DNA of 30,432 nucleotides from NCBI GenBank assembly GCA_900542185.1, contig UQMZ01000044.1:1-30432 (forward strand), given 5' to 3'. The DNA is from an uncultured Bacteroidales bacterium (GTDB lineage: Bacteria; Bacteroidota; Bacteroidia; Bacteroidales; Muribaculaceae). The notes beneath the pieces were generated by a model. It worked only from the letters and a program-made list of their open reading frames with translations. It was not told the origin of the DNA and searched no databases. This document shows, piece after piece, positions 7,977-15,275 of the stretch. Position 1 is the stretch's first letter, and each line of letters begins with the position of its first letter. Both the position numbers and the translations under genes were made by a program.

Positions 7977-8582
7977 TCATTTGAGTTTCAGATCAAAGAA
8001 CATAAATCTGGTTTCCAAAGGTTCTTCAGGAGCTAATTCAAGAAAAGAACGTTCTTCCTGCTCACTTTTATACAAAGGTTTGAAACCGTTCTTTTCATAG
8101 AAATGCAGAGTCTTTTCGTTGTTGTAGGCGTCAACAACAATAAAACGACAACCTGTTTTATTATCAAATGAGCGGAACCAACCTTTGATAAAGTCGAGAA
8201 TCTGACTGCCGATGTTTAGCCCTTTGCCTCGATATTCGGAAGAAACGCCCAAACGTCCAATAAGAACGGCTGGATAATTCATTCCGCGTTTGGCATTTGT
8301 GATACTGCGTTGTAGTCTGTTTCGCGCGGAATTGGCGATATACTTTGCTTTGACACTGTCATTAGCCAAAGTTACCAGACCTAAAATCTGCGAAGGATCA
8401 GCTGTGTTAATCCAGGCATAAGTTTTTCCAAGCAATTCGGTTTCATAGAGGAAAGCATCTTTTGAAAAGAATTCGTCAAGGTCGCTGTCCTCACACGAAA
8501 AAGGCGCACAATAGGCTGCAACATCAGCCGTGTAAGGCCGCATCACTGCATCGCGTTCAAGAATAAAACTGTTTGGGCTCAT
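7977..8582 (-). CDS. GNAT acetyltransferase, probable toxin of a toxin-antitoxin pair
   Basis: This 201-residue GNAT protein has the layout of TacT/AtaT-like toxins: the early FSCEDSDLDEFF segment, an acetyl-CoA pyrophosphate loop LGVSSEYRGKGLNIG (111-125), and VVDAYNNEKTLHFYEKNGF with Tyr162 where the family has its catalytic tyrosine. Such enzymes acetylate the amino group of aminoacyl-tRNAs and block translation. Its ATG overlaps the stop of the upstream 61-residue gene as ATGA, the arrangement expected of a toxin translated after its antitoxin. The C-terminus is longer than in minimal GNAT toxins. A non-toxic small-molecule acetylase remains possible. Confidence 0.78.
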   Translation of the reverse strand: MSPNSFILERDAVMRPYTADVAAYCAPFSCEDSDLDEFFSKDAFLYETELLGKTYAWINTADPSQILGLVTLANDSVKAKYIANSARNRLQRSITNAKRGMNYPAVLIGRLGVSSEYRGKGLNIGSQILDFIKGWFRSFDNKTGCRFIVVDAYNNEKTLHFYEKNGFKPLYKSEQEERSFLELAPEEPLETRFMFFDLKLK

Positions 8583-8764
8583 TTTTTATTATCCTTGGGA
8601 GGAAAAATGAACTCGCGCGATTTTCTTAAGAATTCAGCTATCTGCGCTTCGCGCTCAGGAGAAAGGCATGGCGTTGGCAGTTTGCCGTTACGCTCTGCTT
8701 CTTCGATGAACGCTCGTGCAGATTCACCTGTCAGCACAGGTGATGAGTTGATTGTCATTGCCAT
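8579..8764 (-). CDS. Putative antitoxin of the GNAT pair, 61 residues
   Basis: This small hydrophilic protein begins MAMTINSSPVLTGESARAFI and then forms one predicted long charged helix. It does not show the ribbon-helix-helix (DUF1778-like) sequence that normally neutralises GNAT toxins. From memory, Bacteroidetes carry many short proteins with a PVLTG(E/K)xA start beside GNAT genes, so I infer an antitoxin of that type. It overlaps the GNAT start by 4 bp. A -7 box lies 24 bp upstream, giving a short leader. Whether it binds DNA and autoregulates cannot be read from the sequence. Confidence 0.65.
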   Translation of the reverse strand: MAMTINSSPVLTGESARAFIEEAERNGKLPTPCLSPEREAQIAEFLRKSREFIFPPKDNKK

Positions 8765-8787
8765 ATTAGATTCTGTGTTTTAGAGTA

Positions 8788-8795
8788 CAAAGTTA
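8788..8795 (-). promoter_or_regulatory. -7 box of the GNAT toxin-antitoxin operon
   Basis: TAACTTTG on the minus strand, with CTTG 20 bp further upstream as an approximate -33. It lies 24 bp before the antitoxin ATG. Confidence 0.6.
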
Positions 8796-8871
8796 CAACA
8801 ATATAACGGATTAAACAAGAATATGGCTGTTAAAGGATTCGAACTTTTTACGATATGCCCGATACAGATCG

Positions 8872-8900
8872 CAGAGCCTCCGCTTTGGGCGGAGGCTCTG
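8872..8900. terminator. Hairpin after the lipocalin-like lipoprotein gene
   Basis: Eleven-base perfect arms (CAGAGCCTCCG at 8872-8882, CGGAGGCTCTG at 8890-8900) with a 7-nt loop, 22 bp past the stop of the minus-strand lipoprotein gene. It lacks a strong U-tract, but its stability and position fit termination. Confidence 0.6.
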
Positions 8901-8921
8901 TGGTGTTATGTTATAAGCTAC

Positions 8922-9317
8922 TTAGTACCGGTAGCAGGTGATGATGGCCTCGTCGGTGTGGAGGATCATCTTGTTGTGGCGCGGGAATTCCACATCCATC
9001 ACGGTCGGGTTGCTCTTGATTCCGTAATAACCGAGCTTCTCTGCGCTGGGGTTGGCCGGGTCGCGGAAATCGACGCCGAGTTTCCCTTCTTTCTTATTGT
9101 AGTTGATCTCGCCGGTGCCGAGACCGGGCCATTGCGTTATCTCAAGCTGGGTCCGTATGAAATAGTCTTCCGGATGCTTGATCTCGCCGGTCTGGGTCAT
9201 TTCGATAGTGGAGATGCGCCAGAAGCCGTCAATCTTGCCGTTGGATTTGGAGCGGCGGCAGCCGGCGGCAGCCAATATCGTGATTATAATGAGTGTGAGC
9301 AGGGTTATCTTCTTCAT
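8922..9317 (-). CDS. Small lipoprotein, lipocalin-like
   Basis: I start at the ATG at 9317, giving 131 residues with a clear lipoprotein signal peptide (KKITLLTLIIITILAAAGC). The longer upstream frame would run through the promoter. After the lipid-anchored Cys, the mature part begins with a GKIDGFWRISTIE segment resembling Bacteroidetes lipocalin-like domains, which are single beta-barrels, followed by alternating beta strands. No catalytic motif is visible. It is probably periplasmic or surface-exposed; the ligand is unknown. It is transcribed divergently from hisS. Confidence 0.75.
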   Translation of the reverse strand: MKKITLLTLIIITILAAAGCRRSKSNGKIDGFWRISTIEMTQTGEIKHPEDYFIRTQLEITQWPGLGTGEINYNKKEGKLGVDFRDPANPSAEKLGYYGIKSNPTVMDVEFPRHNKMILHTDEAIITCYRY

Positions 9318-9362
9318 AATTTCTGTTTCGTTTACAGCATTGCTGTTGGTCATTAATGCTGA

Positions 9363-9393
9363 CAAAATTACAACTTTACTATTAAACCACAAA
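9363..9393 (-). promoter_or_regulatory. Complete promoter of the lipocalin-like lipoprotein gene
   Basis: On the minus strand TTTG (9390-9393), 19 bp, then TAATTTTG (9363-9370) exactly match the Bacteroidetes -33/-7 arrangement. The leader would be about 40 nt. Confidence 0.75.
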
Positions 9394-9399
9394 ATTTCT

Positions 9400-9430
9400 T
9401 TTGAAGTTTGATTGCAATGTTGTAATTTTG
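9400..9430 (+). promoter_or_regulatory. Complete promoter of hisS
   Basis: TTTG (9400-9403), 19 bp, then TAATTTTG (9423-9430). The leader to the hisS ATG is about 75 nt. It is back-to-back with the lipoprotein promoter, with only 6 bp between the two -33 boxes. Confidence 0.78.
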
Positions 9431-9511
9431 TAGAATGAGGGGAGTGGAACCCGTTAATTATAAATTAGCGGGACATGCTGATTATAAATTATAGAAACAA
9501 TATCATCACCA

Positions 9512-10876
9512 ATGGCAACCAATAAACCAAGCATACCCAAGGGCACTCGTGATTTCACGGCGGTCGAGATGTCGCGCCGCAATTATATATTCGACACCAT
9601 CAAGCGGCAGTTCCGGCTGTTCGGCTACAAGCAGATCGAGACGCCGGCTATGGAGAACCTGTCGACGCTGATGGGCAAATATGGCGACGAGGGCGACAAG
9701 CTGCTGTTCAAGATACTTAATTCCGGCGACTGGCTGAAGGATGTCAGCGACGAGGAGCTGTTGGACCGCAACGTTGTGAAACTTACTCCGAAGGTTGCGG
9801 AGAAGGGACTGCGCTACGACCTGACCGTGCCGTTCGCGCGTTTCGTGGTGCAGCACCGCAACGACCTGCAGATGCCGTTCAAGCGTTATCAGATACAGCC
9901 GGTATGGCGTGCCGACCGTCCGCAGAAAGGGCGTTACCGCGAGTTTTATCAGTGTGACGCCGATGTGGTGGGTTCCGAGTCGCTGAACAACGAAATCGAA
10001 TTAGTGCAACTTATCGATGCCGTGTTCTGCGACTTAGGCATCAACATCACCGTCAAGTTGAACAACCGCAAGATCTTAGCCGGCATCGCCGAGACCGTAG
10101 GACATGCCGACAAATTAATTGACATAACCGTGGCCATCGACAAGATAGACAAGATCGGGCTGGAGAACGTTAACGCCGAGCTGCTGGAGAACGGCATATC
10201 GGCCGAGGCAGTCGAGAAGCTGCAGCCCGTGCTGACCATGACGGGCAGCAATGCCGAAAAACTCGACTTGATGGCTGACATGCTCCGAGATTCCGAGACC
10301 GGCATGAAGGGCGTGGCCGAGATGCGCGAGGTGATAGAAGGCGTCGAGGACTTAGGTCACAAATGCACCGTAGAGGTGGATCTGTCGCTGGCACGTGGCC
10401 TGAACTATTACACCGGCACCATCCTGGAGGTGAAGGCCAACGACGTGCAGATGGGCTCCATCACCGGCGGCGGCCGTTACGACAACCTTACCGGCGTGTT
10501 CGGTATGCCGGGTCTGTCGGGCGTGGGCATCAGCTTCGGCGCCGACCGCATCTACGACGTGATGAACCAGCTGAACCTCTATCCCAAAGAGACGGAGGAG
10601 AGTATCAAGATCCTGTTCATCAACTTCGGCGATAAGGAAGCGCGCCAGGCCATGAAATATGTGAAGGAACTCCGCGCCAACGGGGTGCCGTCGCAGGTTT
10701 ATCCCGATTCGGTCAAGATGAAGAAGCAGATGAGTATCGCCGACGCCGACAAGGTGCCGTATGTTGCATTTGTGGGCGAGCAGGAGATGGCCGACGGCAA
10801 CATCATGGTCAAGGATATGGCCACCGGCGAACAGCGGAAATACACCGTCGCCGAACTGATTGAAAAACTGAAGTGA
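9512..10876 (+). CDS. hisS: Histidyl-tRNA synthetase
   Basis: This class II aminoacyl-tRNA synthetase of 454 residues charges tRNA-His with histidine. The start PKGTRDF is diagnostic. Motif 2 spans about 123-155 (FKRYQIQPVWRADRP, then REFYQCDAD). The histidine-A signature LARGLNYYTG is at 293-302 and motif 3, GVGISFGADRIYD, at 338-350. The C-terminal part (about 365-454) is the anticodon-binding domain. The length matches the Bacteroidetes form. A complete promoter lies 80 bp upstream. The next gene begins 1 bp after the stop, so the two are co-transcribed and probably translationally coupled. Confidence 0.98.
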   Translation: MATNKPSIPKGTRDFTAVEMSRRNYIFDTIKRQFRLFGYKQIETPAMENLSTLMGKYGDEGDKLLFKILNSGDWLKDVSDEELLDRNVVKLTPKVAEKGLRYDLTVPFARFVVQHRNDLQMPFKRYQIQPVWRADRPQKGRYREFYQCDADVVGSESLNNEIELVQLIDAVFCDLGINITVKLNNRKILAGIAETVGHADKLIDITVAIDKIDKIGLENVNAELLENGISAEAVEKLQPVLTMTGSNAEKLDLMADMLRDSETGMKGVAEMREVIEGVEDLGHKCTVEVDLSLARGLNYYTGTILEVKANDVQMGSITGGGRYDNLTGVFGMPGLSGVGISFGADRIYDVMNQLNLYPKETEESIKILFINFGDKEARQAMKYVKELRANGVPSQVYPDSVKMKKQMSIADADKVPYVAFVGEQEMADGNIMVKDMATGEQRKYTVAELIEKLK

Positions 10877-10877
10877 T

Positions 10878-12095
10878 ATGGGAACGATATCCAGACGAGA
10901 TTTCGATATCCGTCAGCCCTATTTCCCGGAGACGTCGGATTGCGACGATTTCTATTACGGACTCGCCAATCTGATAGAGGACAGGATAGGGAAGAACGAG
11001 TACGGACAGACGCTGTCGCAATCGCTGCGCGGGCATCTGGCGCTGACTCTGATAGGATATCTGCAGGACATAGTGAACGATGCCGGTCTGTGGCGGTCGT
11101 TCATAGATACCAACCGCATGCTGTACGGCTGGACCGTGCCGTTCCAAGAGATCGGGTCCGATTATACCGACTATGAGCTGAACCGCGAGGACATACGCTT
11201 CCTTGTGTGGTATGACATCGCGATGATGGACATAGAGCGCCGCGCCCTGTATCCTCTCGACGACAAGCTGATGGCCATGGCAGACGACTTGTGGAAATAC
11301 ATTGACCGCATATACGACGACTGCCCCATGGAGGTGAAGTACGATTTTGCGCGCGGGCTGTCAATGACCGATCCGGCCGACCAGGAGGAGATTCTGCACG
11401 TGGCCTACTGGCTGTTCAACAACAGCTGGCTGCTGACGCCTGCCTTCGCGCTGTCGCTCAACATCATGGCCAACATGCCCGACGTAAAGGAGGACAAGGA
11501 CGGCATTCTGCTCAACAAGCGCATTGACGCCGCAGTGTCGGAAGATACCGTCGGACCGTTGGCTTTGTACACACAGGAATGGGTCTACCTGCTGTTGAAC
11601 GGCAAACTGCCCGATACTGCCAAGGATGAACCGGAAGCAGTGCCCGGCGAGAACAACCATCCGTACTATGACAAGTTCGTGGCCGCCACCGGCGGGAAAC
11701 ATATTGCATATTTCGCCGACTATGACTCGATGAACCGATTCTTTATCGATGCGTTGGGATGGGAGAAGGATACCGAGCATCTCAGTCAGGTCAAGAACGG
11801 CCGGGACTTCGTGCTGTTGGTCAATCCAAAGAAGGGAATGCTGATGGCCCGCAATGTGGCCAAGTGCATTGCCGACCCGGAGAACCCGCTTTACGATAAA
11901 CTGTACGCACGCAAGATGGCCATCGAACTCTTGGCTGTGCGCGGACTCTGTCCCGTCGACCTGCTGAAGTATGTGCTGAAGCACGGCTGGCTGCCCGATG
12001 CCTGCTTCCCTGATTCGGACAACACGGAGCTGGTGGCACGCAACGCCGACTTCATAGCCCGCTGCTACCTGCAGGACTATTATCGCGGCGACTGA
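10878..12095 (+). CDS. DUF3843-like protein coupled to hisS
   Basis: This is a soluble protein of 405 residues without signal peptide. Its start (DFDIRQPYFPETSDCDDFYYGLANLI) and helical N-terminal half resemble the Bacteroidetes-restricted DUF3843 family; the assignment is from memory of that pattern and moderately secure. It is acidic and rich in aromatic residues. The C-terminal third contains a GGKHIAYFADYDSMNRFF segment followed by helices. The start codon follows the hisS stop with one intervening base. No catalytic motif is recognised and the function is unknown. The tight coupling could hint at a translation-related role, but it may be only an operon accident. Confidence 0.7.
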   Translation: MGTISRRDFDIRQPYFPETSDCDDFYYGLANLIEDRIGKNEYGQTLSQSLRGHLALTLIGYLQDIVNDAGLWRSFIDTNRMLYGWTVPFQEIGSDYTDYELNREDIRFLVWYDIAMMDIERRALYPLDDKLMAMADDLWKYIDRIYDDCPMEVKYDFARGLSMTDPADQEEILHVAYWLFNNSWLLTPAFALSLNIMANMPDVKEDKDGILLNKRIDAAVSEDTVGPLALYTQEWVYLLLNGKLPDTAKDEPEAVPGENNHPYYDKFVAATGGKHIAYFADYDSMNRFFIDALGWEKDTEHLSQVKNGRDFVLLVNPKKGMLMARNVAKCIADPENPLYDKLYARKMAIELLAVRGLCPVDLLKYVLKHGWLPDACFPDSDNTELVARNADFIARCYLQDYYRGD

Positions 12096-12212
12096 CATTA
12101 ACCGCAGATGATTGTTAAAATGATAGAAAATAGTTAAAAAACGCTTTTCGGCGCAACTGTTTAAACCATTTCACTTTCCATCTGTCTATTTTATAAATAA
12201 AAACCTGAAGCA

Positions 12213-13439
12213 ATGAAAAAATTATTTTTGACACTTGGCGTCTTAGCCCTGTCACTACCTGTTGCACAGGCTCAATACGACGACATATACTACAACCCGG
12301 ACAAGCCGTCCGCAAGTAGGACAACTCAGACGCAGAAGCAGAAAAAGCAGAAGAAGTCATACTATATAGCTGATTTCAGCAATATGGATGTCGACGAATA
12401 CAACCGTGCCGGCGACATGTATTATGCCACACCGGTTGACACCATCGGCACCACTGTGGAGAACGGTCAGGATTTCGTCTATACACAGCAGATACAGAAG
12501 TATTACAACCCGACCATCGTGCTGGACAATGCCGATCTGCTTGAGGATGTGCTGAACAACTCGTACGGCAACGTAGAGGTAGTAATCAACAACAACGGCA
12601 TACCGGTGTTCTCGCCCTATTACTCGTCGGTGTACTACGACTACCCGTTCTACGCTTCATGGTCATGGGGTCCGAGCTGGACATGGACCTGGGGACCGAG
12701 CTGGCGCTGGAACTGGGGCTGGGGACCAAGCTGGGCCTGGGGTCCGAGCTGGACGTGGGGTCCGAGCTGGAGCTGGGGCTGGGGTCCCGGATACTATCCC
12801 GGTTGGGGACCTGGCTGGGGACCCGGTCACTATCCCGGCGGATGGCACAGGCCTTTCTATGCCGACTATCGTCCGGGCGCACACCGTCCCACGGCACCGC
12901 GTCCCGGGTGGAGCGGCAACCGTCCCAGAGGCGGCAACTATAACGGACAGCTGGCAGGGCGTCCCACCCGTGGCGACCGTTACAACAGCACGAGCAACGG
13001 TTCGTTGACCACCAACCGCCGTCAGTATGCCGGCAACCGCCGTGGCTATACTCAGTCTACCAATACTTCGTCAAGTTCCCGCGACCGACTTTCGACCAAC
13101 CGTTCGCAGCGTGTCGACAGAAATCAGTACAGCACAAGCCAGATTGGCGGATATGGCACGACGCAGGGCCAGAACAGCACGCCTAATCGTAACTACGGTA
13201 CGTCGACCAATCGTTCTAACCGTTCGTACAATAATTCCAGCAGTACGAGCACGAACCGCAATAGCTATAACACAAGCACGAACCGCAACAGCTACAATAC
13301 GAACCGCAGCAGCTACAACCGCAGCAACAACAGCAGCAGTTATAACCGTAGCAGTTCTTACGGATCGTCAAGCCGAAGCTATAGCGGCGGCAGCCGGAGT
13401 TACGGTGGCGGTGGACATTCAGGCGGTCACAGACGATGA
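12213..13439 (+). CDS. Secreted Trp/Gly/Pro-repeat and Asn/Ser/Arg-rich low-complexity protein
   Basis: This 408-residue protein has a clear signal peptide (KKLFLTLGVLALSLPVAQAQ). Residues 20-145 form an ordinary-looking domain rich in Tyr and Asp. Residues 149-211 are built from WGPSW, WGWG and PGWGP units with 19 tryptophans. The last 190 residues are Ser/Asn/Arg/Tyr/Gly-rich, with repeated TSTNRNSYN-type units ending in GGGGHSGGHRR. No enzymatic motif is present. The composition suggests a cell-envelope or surface protein with a flexible cationic tail, possibly binding polysaccharide or nucleic acid; that is inference. A strong terminator follows. No perfect promoter was found in the 117-bp upstream gap. 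Confidence 0.8.
   Translation: MKKLFLTLGVLALSLPVAQAQYDDIYYNPDKPSASRTTQTQKQKKQKKSYYIADFSNMDVDEYNRAGDMYYATPVDTIGTTVENGQDFVYTQQIQKYYNPTIVLDNADLLEDVLNNSYGNVEVVINNNGIPVFSPYYSSVYYDYPFYASWSWGPSWTWTWGPSWRWNWGWGPSWAWGPSWTWGPSWSWGWGPGYYPGWGPGWGPGHYPGGWHRPFYADYRPGAHRPTAPRPGWSGNRPRGGNYNGQLAGRPTRGDRYNSTSNGSLTTNRRQYAGNRRGYTQSTNTSSSSRDRLSTNRSQRVDRNQYSTSQIGGYGTTQGQNSTPNRNYGTSTNRSNRSYNNSSSTSTNRNSYNTSTNRNSYNTNRSSYNRSNNSSSYNRSSSYGSSSRSYSGGSRSYGGGGHSGGHRR
12657..12845 (+). repeat. Tandem coding repeat of WGPSW-type units
   Basis: This degenerate tandem array is built around TGGGGTCCGAGC-like units encoding WGPSW, WTW, WGWG and finally PGWGP. Units vary in spacing (5 to 10 codons), as expected from slippage followed by drift. 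Confidence 0.8.
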
Positions 13440-13457
13440 CAAGCTATTGATTACTTG

Positions 13458-13495
13458 ATAACTCATCCGAACCGTTAAGCGCTCGGATGAGTTAT
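13458..13495 (+). terminator. Strong terminator after the Trp-repeat gene
   Basis: A perfect 13-bp stem (13458-13470 with 13483-13495) has a 12-nt loop and is followed by AATTTT. It separates the low-complexity gene from the outer-membrane protein gene. An in-frame ATG at 13487 lies inside this stem and is not the start of the next gene. Confidence 0.85.
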
Positions 13496-13576
13496 AATTT
13501 TAAGAAATATGGTTACAAGTATCTGTGTCCGCAGGTTTTGAATGTATGGGCATGGATTATAAAAAAGGATGATATT

Positions 13577-15274
13577 ATGAAAAGATACTTATTGATGGCA
13601 TTGCTTGGTTTGCCGTTGGGCGCGATGGCGCAAAGTCCTATCGATGCCTATCAGCTTTCGCAGCAGGATATGAAGGGTACGGCACGTTTCATGTCGATGG
13701 GTGGCGCGTTCGGTGCGTTGGGCGGCGACCTCTCCACACTGTCGCAGAACCCGGCCGGTATCGGCGTGTACCGCAGCAGGGAAGTGGGTCTGACCCTCGA
13801 CCTGGACTGCCAGCGTTCCACTACCGACTATATGGGTCTGAAGCACACCATGACCAACGAAAAGTTCTATCTGAACAACATCGGATTCGTATGGTCGTGG
13901 AACCTCGGCAACGATGTGCTGGAGAACTTGAACATCGGCTTCACCTACAACAAAGGAGCGTCATACAGCCGCCGTTACAAGGGTGGCGTTCCGCAGCTAA
14001 AGACTTCGTTGTCAAACTACATAGCCGGTATAGCCAATTCCTATAACCTTACCGAAGCAGATGTGTCCTCCGACGACAACTACGATCCATACGTGGATTC
14101 CAATGCTCCGTGGAGTGCCATCTTAGGCTACGATTCATATCTCATCAATCCCGAAGGCGATCCCGAGCAGCCCAACTGGCAGGGACAGTTCGGCGACGGC
14201 ACCCGTGGCCGCGGCCACTACTATGTAAGGGAATCCGGCTCGCGCGACGACTATAACATCGCACTCGGCGGAAACTTCGCCAACAAGGTGTACTGGGGTA
14301 TGAACTTCGATATCGTAAGCGCAAGCTACACCATCCGTTCGGAATGGGGCGAACAGCTTGACGGTGCGTACGTGTTCAATCCGAACACCCGTCAGGTGGA
14401 GCAGATGAGTGCCGACTGGACCATGGACAACCTGTACAGCATGAATGCCACCGGATTCAGCTATAATCTCGGCGTGATAGTCCGTCCAATCCAGGCTCTG
14501 CGTTTCGGTCTGGCCTTCCATACTCCGACATGGTATCGCGTGACCGAGAATTTTGCTCCAGACTATGTGGACTATGACTATCCATTCCTTGACAAACCTG
14601 ATTATGCTGTCACCAATAACGATGTGGAAACCTATAACAAGGTTAATCTCGCCACTCCCTGGAAGGTTATAGCCAGTGTGGCCGGTGTGATCGGCAACAA
14701 GGCCATCATATCGTTCGACTATGAGTGGAACGGCGTTAAGAACATGAAGTACCGCAAGGATACTCGCCGGTACTGGAACGACTGGGACGATGGCTGGGAT
14801 GACGGTTGGAACGATCCCTGGTATCCCGACTGGGAATATGGCACTAAAGCTACCCGCAGCGACGCAGACCAGGCCATACGCAACACCAACGACCTGATAA
14901 AGGTGATATACAAGGACACGCACACCATCCGTCTCGGTGCCGAGTATCGCGTTCTTCCGGTGCTCAGCCTCCGTGCAGGTTACAGCTGGACTTCGTCGCC
15001 TATGTCTACCGCAGCCCGCGAGAATGTAGCCAATGTGCCCACTTCCGGAGCGCTTGCAAACTTCCGCCTCGACAACCAGACCACTTATGTCACCGGTGGT
15101 ATCGGATTCAACAAGAACGGCTGGTATGTGGATGCCGCTTACGTATGGAAACACATGACATCCAGGTATTATCCCTTCGCACCGGATCCCGCCAATGTGG
15201 CCGCAACGGTGATGAACCCGAAGGTCTCGTTCAACAATTCGCAGGTAGTACTCTCTCTGGGCTACAAGTTCTGA
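13577..15274 (+). CDS. OMPP1/FadL-type outer-membrane protein
   Basis: From the ATG at 13577 the protein has 565 residues and a signal peptide ending GAMAQ. The mature start (ARFMSMGGAFGALGGDLSTL, then SQNPAGIGVYRS) is the hallmark of Bacteroidetes proteins annotated as outer-membrane transport or hemin-receptor-like. Regular amphipathic strands and the C-terminal VVLSLGYKF, ending in Phe, indicate a beta-barrel inserted by the BAM machinery. A Trp/Asp-rich stretch (YWNDWDDGWDDGW) near residue 400 is probably an extracellular loop. The FadL family imports hydrophobic compounds; the substrate here is unknown. The ABC ATPase gene starts 1 bp after the stop, suggesting coupled expression. Confidence 0.85.
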   Translation: MKRYLLMALLGLPLGAMAQSPIDAYQLSQQDMKGTARFMSMGGAFGALGGDLSTLSQNPAGIGVYRSREVGLTLDLDCQRSTTDYMGLKHTMTNEKFYLNNIGFVWSWNLGNDVLENLNIGFTYNKGASYSRRYKGGVPQLKTSLSNYIAGIANSYNLTEADVSSDDNYDPYVDSNAPWSAILGYDSYLINPEGDPEQPNWQGQFGDGTRGRGHYYVRESGSRDDYNIALGGNFANKVYWGMNFDIVSASYTIRSEWGEQLDGAYVFNPNTRQVEQMSADWTMDNLYSMNATGFSYNLGVIVRPIQALRFGLAFHTPTWYRVTENFAPDYVDYDYPFLDKPDYAVTNNDVETYNKVNLATPWKVIASVAGVIGNKAIISFDYEWNGVKNMKYRKDTRRYWNDWDDGWDDGWNDPWYPDWEYGTKATRSDADQAIRNTNDLIKVIYKDTHTIRLGAEYRVLPVLSLRAGYSWTSSPMSTAARENVANVPTSGALANFRLDNQTTYVTGGIGFNKNGWYVDAAYVWKHMTSRYYPFAPDPANVAATVMNPKVSFNNSQVVLSLGYKF

Positions 15275-15275
15275 T

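Noticed and set aside
8833..8845. tRNA fragment (T-arm-like GTTCGAATCC on the minus strand) as an attachment-site scar
   Set aside because: The flanking bases pair poorly as a T-stem and no acceptor or anticodon arm can be drawn; chance similarity is likely.
12663..12943. Alternative-frame ORFs over the Trp-rich repeat
   Set aside because: Repeats open several frames at once; only the frame with the signal peptide makes a coherent protein.
13487..13576. N-terminal extension of the OMPP1-type protein
   Set aside because: The upstream ATG lies inside a terminator stem, and the extension precedes a perfect signal peptide start at 13577.
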